64,000 nt of DNA from Alphaproteobacteria bacterium (lineage in GTDB: Bacteria; Pseudomonadota; Alphaproteobacteria; Micropepsales; Micropepsaceae). The stretch is from contig JADZAI010000010.1 of assembly GCA_020852655.1 (NCBI GenBank), positions 1 to 64,000 on the forward strand, given 5' to 3'. Below, piece by piece: positions 36,701 to 44,313 of the stretch. Within the stretch, counting starts at the first letter, position 1; each line of letters begins with the position of its first letter. The notes beneath the pieces are model-generated. The model was not told where the DNA came from, ran no database searches, and saw nothing but the letters and a program-made list of their open reading frames with translations. Both the position numbers and the translations under genes were made by a program.

Positions 36701-39620
36701 TGCCCTGCATTCCCGTCTGGGCTTTTGCCGCACGCTGCTGAAGGGCGGCAAGCGCGATCAACGCCTGATCCATGGCATCGAGATCCGCATCCAGCAGGGC
36801 CAAGGCCGCTTCGGCACCCGGCGTTCCGATGACGGCGCATAACCGAGCCAGCGCCGCCATGGCGGCGCGATCGCTTTTGGAAGGCAGACCGAGGGCCGTC
36901 GTCAGGGCCGAACCGGCGTCGCGGAGCGGCGCCATGCTGTCCACCGCCGCAGCGATCGCCGCGGCGAACTCACGCTGCCAGAGCGGACTCCATTCGGCTG
37001 GCCCGAGTCCGCGCAAAGGATGGTGGACGGGATCGCCGATCGTCTTGAGCATCGTGCTCATGTCGCGGCAAAGCCGGCGCAGTGCGAGACGCTCCGCTTC
37101 GGGATGATCGTGATGCGCCCAGTCGAAGCGAAGATCGGCGAACCGGCCGCGCGCCGCGACCACCTGGCCGAAGCCTTCATAGGCCCTGATGCCGTTGGGG
37201 CGGCGGCGATGCAGCGCGCTGACCAGCGCGTTCAGTTCGTCGCGCAGTGACGAAAGCTCGCCGGTCGCATCCTGCCAATCGTCGGCAGACGGCTTGGCGC
37301 GTTCGTGCCAGGCCGCTTTGAGCTGGCCGAGGACCTGCGACTTCTGTGCCTTGGTTGAATGAACCTCGAGGCAATACTCGCCGAGGCCGATATCGCGCAG
37401 ACGGCGCTGCACCACCTCAAGCGCCGCAGTCTTTTGCGCCACGAACAGCACCGTCTTTCCCAGCGCCAGGCCATGGGCGATCATGTTCGCGATCGTCTGG
37501 CTCTTGCCCGTTCCGGGCGGTCCGAACAGGACGAAGTCGGTGCCCTGGCCTGCCGCCAGAACGGCCGAAAGCTGCGAGGAATCCGAAGACAGCGGTGCGA
37601 AGACGTCGCGCGGATGAACGGCGTCGATCTCCTCGGGCGCGGGGAACGACATGTCATCGCCATAGCTGTGCTTGGGCGTATCGATCAGATGGCGCACGAC
37701 AGGGTTCTTCTTCAGCACGTCGACCCGGTCGACCAGATCCTTCCAGATCAGGAACTTCGTGAAGGAGAAGGTCGAGAGCACGACATCGGTCGTAACCTCC
37801 CAGCCCTTCATGTCGACGACCGCTTCGCGTACGCTGCGCCAGATGCGGGCGACGTCCAGGCCCGACTTGTCGAGCGGCAGATCGCCTTCGAGGCCCGGCA
37901 GGCGCAACTCGAAATCCTGCCGCAGCATCTGCAAAAGAGTCGGGTTAAAGCGCGCGTCGTCTTCGTGGAGTCGCATGCGGAAGCCGGCGCGCACGCTCTT
38001 CCTGTCGAGGGCGACCGGTATCAGCAGCAAGGGCGCGCGATGGACCGTGGCCGAGCCGTCCTTTTGGGTCCATTTCAGGAAGCCGAGGGCGAGGAAGAGG
38101 ATATTCGCGCCACCTTCCTCGAAGGCGGTGCGGGACAGCCGATAGAGCTCGGTCAGGCGGCGTTCCAGATCGGCAGGCGGACTGAGCGTGTGCAGTTCCT
38201 TCTTTTCCATCGCGCCCATGACGAAAAGGCGGCGCCCATCGTCATGCATCCGGTCCTGAAACAACTGGGCATCGCGCTGATCGCCCTCGACCAGCATCGC
38301 ACTGCGCGGCAGCAGCTTGAAGTCGATGCCGTCGGACAGCATGTCTTCCAGTCGCGCCGGATCAGGGCACTCCAGGCCGATCGCCTTGGTCGTGTCCTTG
38401 AAGTTCAGCAGCTTGTTGCGCAGCGACAGATCGAGAAGACGCCGCTTCCAGCGTTCCAGCCGGTCGACCGCCTGACCTTCGTCGGCCGGGGCCGACCCGT
38501 CCTCGCCGAAGTCCGGCGCAACGTCGAGGCCGACATCGGCGACCGCCCGTCCTGCGCCCGCCTCGACGCGGCCAGCGGCGCCGTCGCCAAGGTCAAGCGG
38601 GCGGATTTGCATCATCCGTGCCCGGCGAATGTCGATCGCGACTTCGAGTGCCGCGGTCGCTCCCTCGTCCAACTGCGCAGCGCCCGACGCGACGGTCGCC
38701 GCAAAGCGCGGCGGCTGATTGCTGGTCAGCAAGGTCGTCTCGATGAAGATCAGTTCGTCGAGATCGCGCCGCTTGCGCAGGACCTGGACGTCATCGACCG
38801 CGACGGACGGGAATTCCTCCTTCTTCAGCCAGAGGCCGACGAAGGCATGGCCCTGGGTCAGCACGACCAGAGGATTGAGCCCTGCCTGCTCGAGGCAGGC
38901 TGCAAACAGCAGCGTCAGATCGAAGCAGGTGCCGGTCTTGCGCTCCAGGATATCGCCGGGGCTGCGGACCTTCTGGCCGGAGCGCTCGAAGCTTGCCGGC
39001 GGCAGGACATAGACGATTGCCTGCGCGGCGAGCGACGACCAGATCGCCGAGGCCAGCTCCCAGACCCGTTCCCGCTTGCCCGAACTATAGCCATCAATGG
39101 CCGAACTGCGGCCCGCAGTAGCGAGCCGGCTGCCGGCATCGTGCAGCACAGTATCGATCGCTGGATCGTTCGGACGCACAAAGGCGGCCGTCAACTCCGG
39201 CGCCGAAAGCAAGCCACCCCACTGCGACGGTGGCAGAAGTCTCAGCTTCACGACCGTGCTCGCGATGTCCGAGCCAGATGACGTCAGCAAAAGACGAAGC
39301 TCACCCTCCAGACCTTCGGTGAGGCGGCGCAGGAAGGCGGCGTCGAGGGGAACGTCCGGTACGCGTATATGGTGGCTCGATCCGGCCCCGATCTGATCGA
39401 TACGGATTGTCTTGACCGGCGCGAAGGCAGGCTCCGCACCGATCGTCAGGACGATCTCACCCAGATCACGGTCCGTGGGGTTGTCGATACGGATCTCGTG
39501 GATGACGGGAACGGCGTTCTGCTGGAAGGCGACCGAGAGATGGCTGGCCGCCGCGCAATGGAGCGAAACTGTCGGTCCCGGCGCGGCGGCGGTTTCGACC
39601 GGCTCTTGATGCTCGTCCAT
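33735..39620 (-). CDS. Multidomain DUF4011/SF1 helicase-nuclease with transglutaminase-like and DUF3320 domains
   Basis: A 1961-residue protein starting MDEHQEPVETAA (1 bp after the ATPase stop). Order read by motif: a beta-rich N-terminus; a transglutaminase-like fold with KTGTCFDLTLLF (Cys about 232) and GHAFVGLW (His about 258); DUF4011 (RWKRRLLDLSLRNKLLNF, about 387-405); SF1 helicase with Walker A FGPPGTGKSQT near 700, DEASQIPVWDAIG and GDPEQLPPTS near 1325-1350, YRSRYESLIAFS near 1400 and NVAITRARQEM near 1565; a PD-(D/E)XK/Vsr-like domain of the MTES_1575 type (about 1619-1705: SPFEDAV, FRIDLGIVDP, GIECDGASYH, STDWW); and DUF3320 (about 1828-1880). Single-protein DUF4011-helicase-Vsr relatives are reported antiphage factors. 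Cytosolic; likely acts on DNA ends or invading DNA (inference). Confidence 0.88.
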   Translation of the reverse strand: MDEHQEPVETAAAPGPTVSLHCAAASHLSVAFQQNAVPVIHEIRIDNPTDRDLGEIVLTIGAEPAFAPVKTIRIDQIGAGSSHHIRVPDVPLDAAFLRRLTEGLEGELRLLLTSSGSDIASTVVKLRLLPPSQWGGLLSAPELTAAFVRPNDPAIDTVLHDAGSRLATAGRSSAIDGYSSGKRERVWELASAIWSSLAAQAIVYVLPPASFERSGQKVRSPGDILERKTGTCFDLTLLFAACLEQAGLNPLVVLTQGHAFVGLWLKKEEFPSVAVDDVQVLRKRRDLDELIFIETTLLTSNQPPRFAATVASGAAQLDEGATAALEVAIDIRRARMMQIRPLDLGDGAAGRVEAGAGRAVADVGLDVAPDFGEDGSAPADEGQAVDRLERWKRRLLDLSLRNKLLNFKDTTKAIGLECPDPARLEDMLSDGIDFKLLPRSAMLVEGDQRDAQLFQDRMHDDGRRLFVMGAMEKKELHTLSPPADLERRLTELYRLSRTAFEEGGANILFLALGFLKWTQKDGSATVHRAPLLLIPVALDRKSVRAGFRMRLHEDDARFNPTLLQMLRQDFELRLPGLEGDLPLDKSGLDVARIWRSVREAVVDMKGWEVTTDVVLSTFSFTKFLIWKDLVDRVDVLKKNPVVRHLIDTPKHSYGDDMSFPAPEEIDAVHPRDVFAPLSSDSSQLSAVLAAGQGTDFVLFGPPGTGKSQTIANMIAHGLALGKTVLFVAQKTAALEVVQRRLRDIGLGEYCLEVHSTKAQKSQVLGQLKAAWHERAKPSADDWQDATGELSSLRDELNALVSALHRRRPNGIRAYEGFGQVVAARGRFADLRFDWAHHDHPEAERLALRRLCRDMSTMLKTIGDPVHHPLRGLGPAEWSPLWQREFAAAIAAAVDSMAPLRDAGSALTTALGLPSKSDRAAMAALARLCAVIGTPGAEAALALLDADLDAMDQALIALAALQQRAAKAQTGMQGSYRPSVFGQDLRALLAEWSAASATNFLFRAGRLRKVRLALQPFAVTPPPEEVSCDLVRLIEIGEIAREGETLAPILRPLGAAAAGLETDITRCAELIAGSRALRETLGEAVKALGTPTPDLIARLGGDDVRTAGNRFGDAWQAANAALSKVTHLAVADPTDGPAGEDWLESSRVRMQRWAGALNRSQAWCQWAALSAQANAKGLQALTGAVEIGLVPPAEMELGFDIAYARGWTDDIVTHDPILRSFLPVRHEATIERFRKADDRVRELTKRIVRARLAGGVPAPSAFGSDAEWGALSREIAKKSRHLPLRQLFGQIPGALTRLTPCVMMSPLSIAQFLPPGSKPFDLVIFDEASQIPVWDAIGAIARGRQVVIVGDPEQLPPTSVGERGVDDVEDGTDVEDQESILDECLASNIRPLRLDWHYRSRYESLIAFSNREYYKGRLVTFPSPVTSDRAVHYVHVPDGVYERGKGRVNRAEAAAVVDEVVRRLQDPAFTVKRQSLGIVTFNGEQQRLIENLLDQARAANPEIEKFFYGDQWHEPVIVRNLENVQGDERDIIFFSVAVAQTDSARPVRTISSLQNAGGHRRLNVAITRARQEMAVFATLRADQIASDSSRGVQDFKRFLEFAERGPAAIAEAFAPTGGGTESPFEDAVKHMLETRGWQVHTQIGVSGFRIDLGIVDPDAPGRYLAGIECDGASYHRSATARDRDRLREAVLTQLGWRIRRVWSTDWWMDADAAFDRLQTQLEDDLAASRAAEAVTEEIEIPVDEPSPSSPAESTISGAEADDGDAPETEVLENDGQSVQQPLYARTVSSGADAPVAPVQYMQADLAAAGFAPDAKLFYDVSYRSELRRMVSHVIDLEGPIFEDVLVSRIARAHGFQRAAGRIRELVIGAAGERHQRSSEDDRAVLWPADADVVERVPYRASVNRDHGDIPLAELAGLAALHAQAGVSLDEVTRLMARDLGLAKLREQARNRLESVARRVLTG

Positions 39621-39621
39621 G

Positions 39622-42246
39622 TCAGTTCCCCAGGGACAGTCGGGTTGCCGCGATTCCGCGAAAAGCCGAAGCCCGGCAGGTGAGAACGATGATCTGCATG
39701 CGGTCCGACGCTTCAGCCAGAATGCCGCGCATCGCCTCGAACCGGCTGTCGTCCGACCAGACGAGGGCATCGTCGAGCACGATCGCGGCTGAGCGATTGT
39801 TGGCGCGCATCAGTTCGGCGAAGGCAATTCGTGTCAGTACGGCGATCTGCTCCTGCGTGCCGCGACTGAGATCGCCGAAGGCTTCGGTCCGGCCGAAGCG
39901 CGTGATGGCGTCGGGTGCGAATTCGTCGAACGAAAGGCTCGCCCCGGGGAAAAGACGGCCGAGATAGGGCGCGATCCGCGTCGTCACGGGCGCGAGGTAG
40001 CGACGCGTCGCTTCGGCGCGTGCGGCCTTGATCGTGCTGGCGAGAAGCCCCAGCACGTCGGCCTCTTCCTCGATACGAGCGGCGCGCTGCGCGGCGAACG
40101 CCAGGCGATCTTCTGCGGCGGCGAGCACCGATGTGGGCCCCGCTTCGGCGAGAGCTCCGGCCCGCTCCTCCAGGGTTGCGATCTCGCGCACATGCTCCAG
40201 TTGGGCCTCTTCCAGCTTGGCCTTGCGCTGATCGAATTCAGCGATCGCACGCTGGATATGCTCTGCGTCAAGGGCATCGGAGGCCGCCTGACGGGCGGCG
40301 CGCTGATCGATTGCCGCCATTAGGACCGAAGCGAGGCGGGCGGTCTCGACCCGGAGCGCTTCGTCGTCCGCCTCGGCTTCGCTGGCCGATAGCGCCTGCG
40401 CCAGCAGAGTCAGACTGGCCTCGGCCTGCGCCAGCGCCGCCGCCGTGCGCACAGCGTTGGCGTCCGCCTCACGCAGCACCGCAGCGGCAGCATCGCGTCG
40501 CCCGGCGACAGCGCGCTCGGCCTGGCGCGCTCGATCGCACGCGGCTTCGGCTTCGGTGAGTTCGTCGGGCCCGTCGAGGACGATCTCCGGCCTTGCTTCG
40601 CCCGCCAAAGCTGCCCGCAACGCGTCGAACCCGGATTCCAGACCCAAGACCGGGTCGGCCGGGCAATCCGCCGTCAGAAGCTCGCGTCCGCTCTTGATGT
40701 CGACGGCGAGTTCGACGCGTCGCCGGCCTGCCGCCCGAGCGGCGGCGATATCGGGCTGTTCGAGTTGGCGAAGTTGCGTCTTCATCTCCGTCTCGGCCGT
40801 CCTCAGATCCGCCGCGGCTGCGATGCCGGAAGCGGGCGAGATCATGACGCGGCCAATGCCGTCGATGCCGATTTCGGTTGGTTCGCCGATCGGGCGGCGC
40901 AGCACGCCGCGGGTGACTTCGCCGTTCAGTCGAACGGGCGGCGCATCCGCATCCAGCACGATATCCAGCAGCGATAGCTGTGGCGCCAGAGCAGCCTGGG
41001 CTTTGATCAATCGTCGCTCGACCCCCTCAAGCCGCTTGAGCGCGTCGTCCGTGACGCGATTCCGGCGGTATTCGGCCTCCTTGGCCTTGAGCGCCTCGGC
41101 GCGGGGCGCCGCCTTGTCCAGCCGCTGGAACGCCCGCCCGAGGGCATGTTGCCGGGCGACGGCATGGCGCTGCTGGCGAACCCGCGCCAAGGCAGCGTCC
41201 GCCGCCTCTATAGCGGCGATCGTGTCGGCAAGTTCTGTGGCTCTTGCCGTTTCATCCTGCGCGGCCCGTTCCAGGATCCCGGCATCGCGCGCCGCGAGGG
41301 AACGTTTTTCGGCGACGGCCTCATCGGCCTTCTGCCGCGCGGTGCGATCCTTGGCGCGCTGTTCAATTTTTTGCGCAGCAGCCTTGTGTTCGCCGCGCGC
41401 TGCCTGTTCCTGAAGCTGGGCCGACGTTAGCTCTGCGCGCGCCACGCGCGCGCGCTCCAGATCGGCCTGGAGGCTCTTGCGGTGCCCGGCCAGGGTTTCG
41501 TCTTCGAGGTCACGGCGAACGCGCTTCAATTCGCCCCGCCGCGCTTCAAGGCCTTGAAGAACATCTTCAAAGCCTTGCAGCTTCTCTTGCGCAGTTCGGA
41601 GCGCCGCTTGTGCCGCCTCGCGCTCGTCCAAAGCCGCAAGAAGATCGCCGCGCGCCCGCCCGGTCGCCGTTCGAAGCGCGGCCAGCTTGCTGTCGACGGC
41701 GCGCTCGATGGCGCCGGCCTCGGGACCGCCGGTGACGGCGCCGACTTCACTGGCAAGCAGGTCTTCCAGGGTTCGCTTCACGCGGTCGGCGGGCTTTACC
41801 GGATTGAGCGCTTCGCCCTGCTCCACCCACAAGAGGCCGAGCGCGCCGGTGCTCTCCTCATCGGGGCCGCGATTGCCGGGTCGGCCCAGCCCCAGAAGAG
41901 TTTGCAGCTGATCTTCGGCCGCATCGCTTTCGTAGCGCTGATGGCCATTGCTGAGGATTACCAGCGGGCCCTGGAGAAAGCGCTTGCGCAAGGTCCAGGT
42001 TTGCCCGCCGGCGTGGAACACGACTGTGACCTCAGGTGCAACCTCGCTCCCATACGGTCGGAATGATCGCGTCCGTTCGCTATTGGCGCCGTGGCGCTCG
42101 AAGAACGCAGCGCGCAACGCTTCGAGCACGGTCGACTTGCCGGCTTCGTTCGGTTCGCACACCAGATTGAGGCCGTCCGAAAAATCCCCGATCTTTATGT
42201 CGGCGAACTTCCGGAAATTCTCGGCCCGCAGCGACCGGATGAGCAT
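39622..42246 (-). CDS. SbcC/Rad50/YhaN-like coiled-coil ATPase
   Basis: An 874-residue SMC-like ATPase. The N-terminal head has ENFRKFADIKIGDF and Walker A EPNEAGKST (31-39); the first Gly of G-x(4)-G-K-S is Glu here. Two long heptad-rich arms (about 190-400 and 560-720: LEARRGELKRVRRDLEDE, AQLEHVREIATLEERAGAL) flank a central insert. The ABC signature LSRGTQEQIAVL is near 788 and Walker B AAIVLDDALVWSD near 821. No Cys-x-x-Cys zinc hook is present, so dimer tethering must differ from Rad50. It begins 2 bp after the phosphoesterase stop and ends 1 bp before the helicase start, so the three are a translationally coupled unit. Confidence 0.88.
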   Translation of the reverse strand: MLIRSLRAENFRKFADIKIGDFSDGLNLVCEPNEAGKSTVLEALRAAFFERHGANSERTRSFRPYGSEVAPEVTVVFHAGGQTWTLRKRFLQGPLVILSNGHQRYESDAAEDQLQTLLGLGRPGNRGPDEESTGALGLLWVEQGEALNPVKPADRVKRTLEDLLASEVGAVTGGPEAGAIERAVDSKLAALRTATGRARGDLLAALDEREAAQAALRTAQEKLQGFEDVLQGLEARRGELKRVRRDLEDETLAGHRKSLQADLERARVARAELTSAQLQEQAARGEHKAAAQKIEQRAKDRTARQKADEAVAEKRSLAARDAGILERAAQDETARATELADTIAAIEAADAALARVRQQRHAVARQHALGRAFQRLDKAAPRAEALKAKEAEYRRNRVTDDALKRLEGVERRLIKAQAALAPQLSLLDIVLDADAPPVRLNGEVTRGVLRRPIGEPTEIGIDGIGRVMISPASGIAAAADLRTAETEMKTQLRQLEQPDIAAARAAGRRRVELAVDIKSGRELLTADCPADPVLGLESGFDALRAALAGEARPEIVLDGPDELTEAEAACDRARQAERAVAGRRDAAAAVLREADANAVRTAAALAQAEASLTLLAQALSASEAEADDEALRVETARLASVLMAAIDQRAARQAASDALDAEHIQRAIAEFDQRKAKLEEAQLEHVREIATLEERAGALAEAGPTSVLAAAEDRLAFAAQRAARIEEEADVLGLLASTIKAARAEATRRYLAPVTTRIAPYLGRLFPGASLSFDEFAPDAITRFGRTEAFGDLSRGTQEQIAVLTRIAFAELMRANNRSAAIVLDDALVWSDDSRFEAMRGILAEASDRMQIIVLTCRASAFRGIAATRLSLGN

Positions 42247-42248
42247 CG

Positions 42249-43370
42249 CTAGGCTCCCTGCTGAATTTTGCGATGCTCAAGAAAGAGGCGCTCGAGCGCG
42301 GCGATCGCGAGGGCGCCCTGCGCACCGCCCTGTGCCGCGAAGTCGCGCAAGCGGTCCGCGGCCACGCGCATCGGGCCCTGGAAGTCGATCAACGCAAAGT
42401 CGTCTTCGTCCGCTCGCGCGATGAGTTGGCCGGCGCGCAAATCCAGCCAGTGCACTTCGTGCGCGAGGCGGTTGCCCAGAAGATCGCGCGCCGCGACCGC
42501 TTCGGCCATGGGCATAACGCCTTCGACCGTGAGGCGCAGCACCAGGCGCTTCAGATCGTGTGCGTCGCCCAGTTCAGCCCATCGCGGCCCCAGATCTGCC
42601 GCGGCCCGGATCGTCCACGCCCTCAGCTGCCAGTCATAGCGGCCCGTCGGAACCGCTTGCACGTCGGGAGGACTGCCCGCCGCGGCCAGCGTGACGCAAA
42701 GCGCGCGGCCGGTATCGGCGCGCCCGAAATCGTCGGCCTCAGGCGTTCCGCTATAGGCCGTGTACGGATCGACCGTCAGCTGCCCATGCCAATCGCCGAG
42801 TGCGAGATAGGAGAGCCCGGCCCGCCGCGCTCTGTCGGGCGCGATCAGATTGGTCGCTTCGGCAGTGTCGCCGGCAAAATTCCGGATGCTGCCATGCGCC
42901 AGGCCGATCCGCCGCACGCCCGGCGGCGTTTCAGCGCTGTTGAACCAGGCGGTGGGATCGCCCGCCATCCGACGATGGCTGAGCGGCGCCGCGAGGATCG
43001 CCGCTTCTTCCCCCAGAGGAACGACGCCAGGCTCGAGGATCACGGTGGCATTCGGCGGCGCGCTGCGCCGGAAGCGGGACCAAAGCCCGTCGGCCCGCGC
43101 CGGATCGTGATTGCCCGGGATCAGCCACCATCTGAGCGCCGGGTCCTCCTTGATCCGCCCCAGCACCTGATGCAGCGCCCGGTCGCCCGGCTCGGGCGAG
43201 TCGAAGACATCCCCGGCCACGAGGATATCCGCCGCGCCGCAGGCGCGCGCGGATGCGGCGAGTGCATCGATGGCATCCAGCCGCGCTTCCCGCAGCGCCG
43301 ACGCAGTCTCGTGCGGCATACGGCCGAACGGCTTGCCGATCTGCCAATCCGACGTGTGTAGAAACCTCAT
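42249..43370 (-). CDS. SbcD/Mre11/YhaO-like metallophosphoesterase
   Basis: The 373-residue calcineurin-like nuclease is first in the operon. Motifs: HTSDWQIG at 5-12 (Asp 8 kept, but the His usual in D-x-H is Gln 10), LVAGDVFDSPEPGD near 52, IPGNHDPAR near 85, LAHGSIRNF, and LGDWHGQ near 195. The remaining His/Asp ligands of a two-metal site look intact. The DWQIG form may be a trait of this subfamily rather than inactivation. Partner of the ATPase, it would provide DNA end or single-strand nuclease activity as in SbcCD/Mre11-Rad50. No promoter could be identified with confidence in the 265 bp between it and kdpE. Confidence 0.88.
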   Translation of the reverse strand: MRFLHTSDWQIGKPFGRMPHETASALREARLDAIDALAASARACGAADILVAGDVFDSPEPGDRALHQVLGRIKEDPALRWWLIPGNHDPARADGLWSRFRRSAPPNATVILEPGVVPLGEEAAILAAPLSHRRMAGDPTAWFNSAETPPGVRRIGLAHGSIRNFAGDTAEATNLIAPDRARRAGLSYLALGDWHGQLTVDPYTAYSGTPEADDFGRADTGRALCVTLAAAGSPPDVQAVPTGRYDWQLRAWTIRAAADLGPRWAELGDAHDLKRLVLRLTVEGVMPMAEAVAARDLLGNRLAHEVHWLDLRAGQLIARADEDDFALIDFQGPMRVAADRLRDFAAQGGAQGALAIAALERLFLEHRKIQQGA

Positions 43371-43635
43371 GGCACGCCCTAAACGCCGCCGGTTGTAGGC
43401 AGAGACACAGCCAGCTTAAGGCGCAAATCCGAAGAACGAAAGGTTGCAGCAGGAGAACGGTAAACTCTTTTGCTGAACCCAGCCAATCGCTGCTGAGAAG
43501 CGCCCGGGATGAGCTCCACCGCCCCGAGCGCAAAAGGGCTTTCCCTCGAAGCCTAGCATGATGGGCGGCTATTGCTATTGCGCTGGCATCGACAGCCTGC
43601 GCGGACAAGATAGTCTCGCCAACGCGCCTTCCATC

Positions 43636-44313
43636 CTAACCTATGAGCCGATAACCTACGCCAGTTTCCGTCAGGATGCGCGTTGGGTGCTGCGCGTCGC
43701 GTTCGAGCTTGCTGCGCAGTTGGCGGACGTAGATGCGCAGGTACTGGATGTCGCCGGCTGCGCCCCAGATCTCGCGCATAAGCAAGCGCTGCGTGACGAC
43801 CTTGCCGGCGTGCAGCACAAGCAGGCGCAGGATCTCGTATTCCTTGGGCGACAGGTGAACAGCTCGGCCTTCGAGGCTTACCGAACGACGGGTGAGATCG
43901 ACGTGGAGACCGTCATGGTCATATACCGGGTCTGCACCCTGTTCATGGACGCGGTGCCTCAGCGCGGTCCTTATTCGCGCAACGAGTTCGGCTATGCCGA
44001 AGGGCTTGGTGACGTAATCGTCGGCGCCTAGTTCCAGCGCATCGACCTTGCTTCGTTCTTCGCCGCGCGCCGACAGCACGACGATCGGGGTATTGTCCTT
44101 GGCCGCGCGCAACTGCCGGATGATGTTGAGACCGTCGGTGTCCGGCAGCCCGAGATCGAGAAGGACGATGTCCGGCTTCACATGCGATAAGGCTGTCAGC
44201 GCTTCGGCGCCGGTAGCCACCTCGAATATCTCGAAGCCTTGCGATGACAGGCTGGTCCTTAGCAGGCGCCGGATAGGTGCCTCGTCCTCAATGACCAGCA
44301 CAGGCACGCTCAT
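43636..44313 (-). CDS. kdpE: Response regulator KdpE
   Basis: The 225-residue OmpR-type regulator has a receiver domain with phospho-acceptor Asp in [12 protein letters not shown] (about 51-53), the conserved Lys in [10 protein letters not shown], and a C-terminal winged helix ([45 protein letters not shown]). With KdpD it activates the kdp operon under K+ limitation or osmotic stress. Its ATG overlaps the kdpD stop by 4 bases. It is the last gene of the kdp operon. The 265 bp beyond hold no clear terminator. Confidence 0.96.
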   Translation of the reverse strand: MSVPVLVIEDEAPIRRLLRTSLSSQGFEIFEVATGAEALTALSHVKPDIVLLDLGLPDTDGLNIIRQLRAAKDNTPIVVLSARGEERSKVDALELGADDYVTKPFGIAELVARIRTALRHRVHEQGADPVYDHDGLHVDLTRRSVSLEGRAVHLSPKEYEILRLLVLHAGKVVTQRLLMREIWGAAGDIQYLRIYVRQLRSKLERDAQHPTRILTETGVGYRLIG

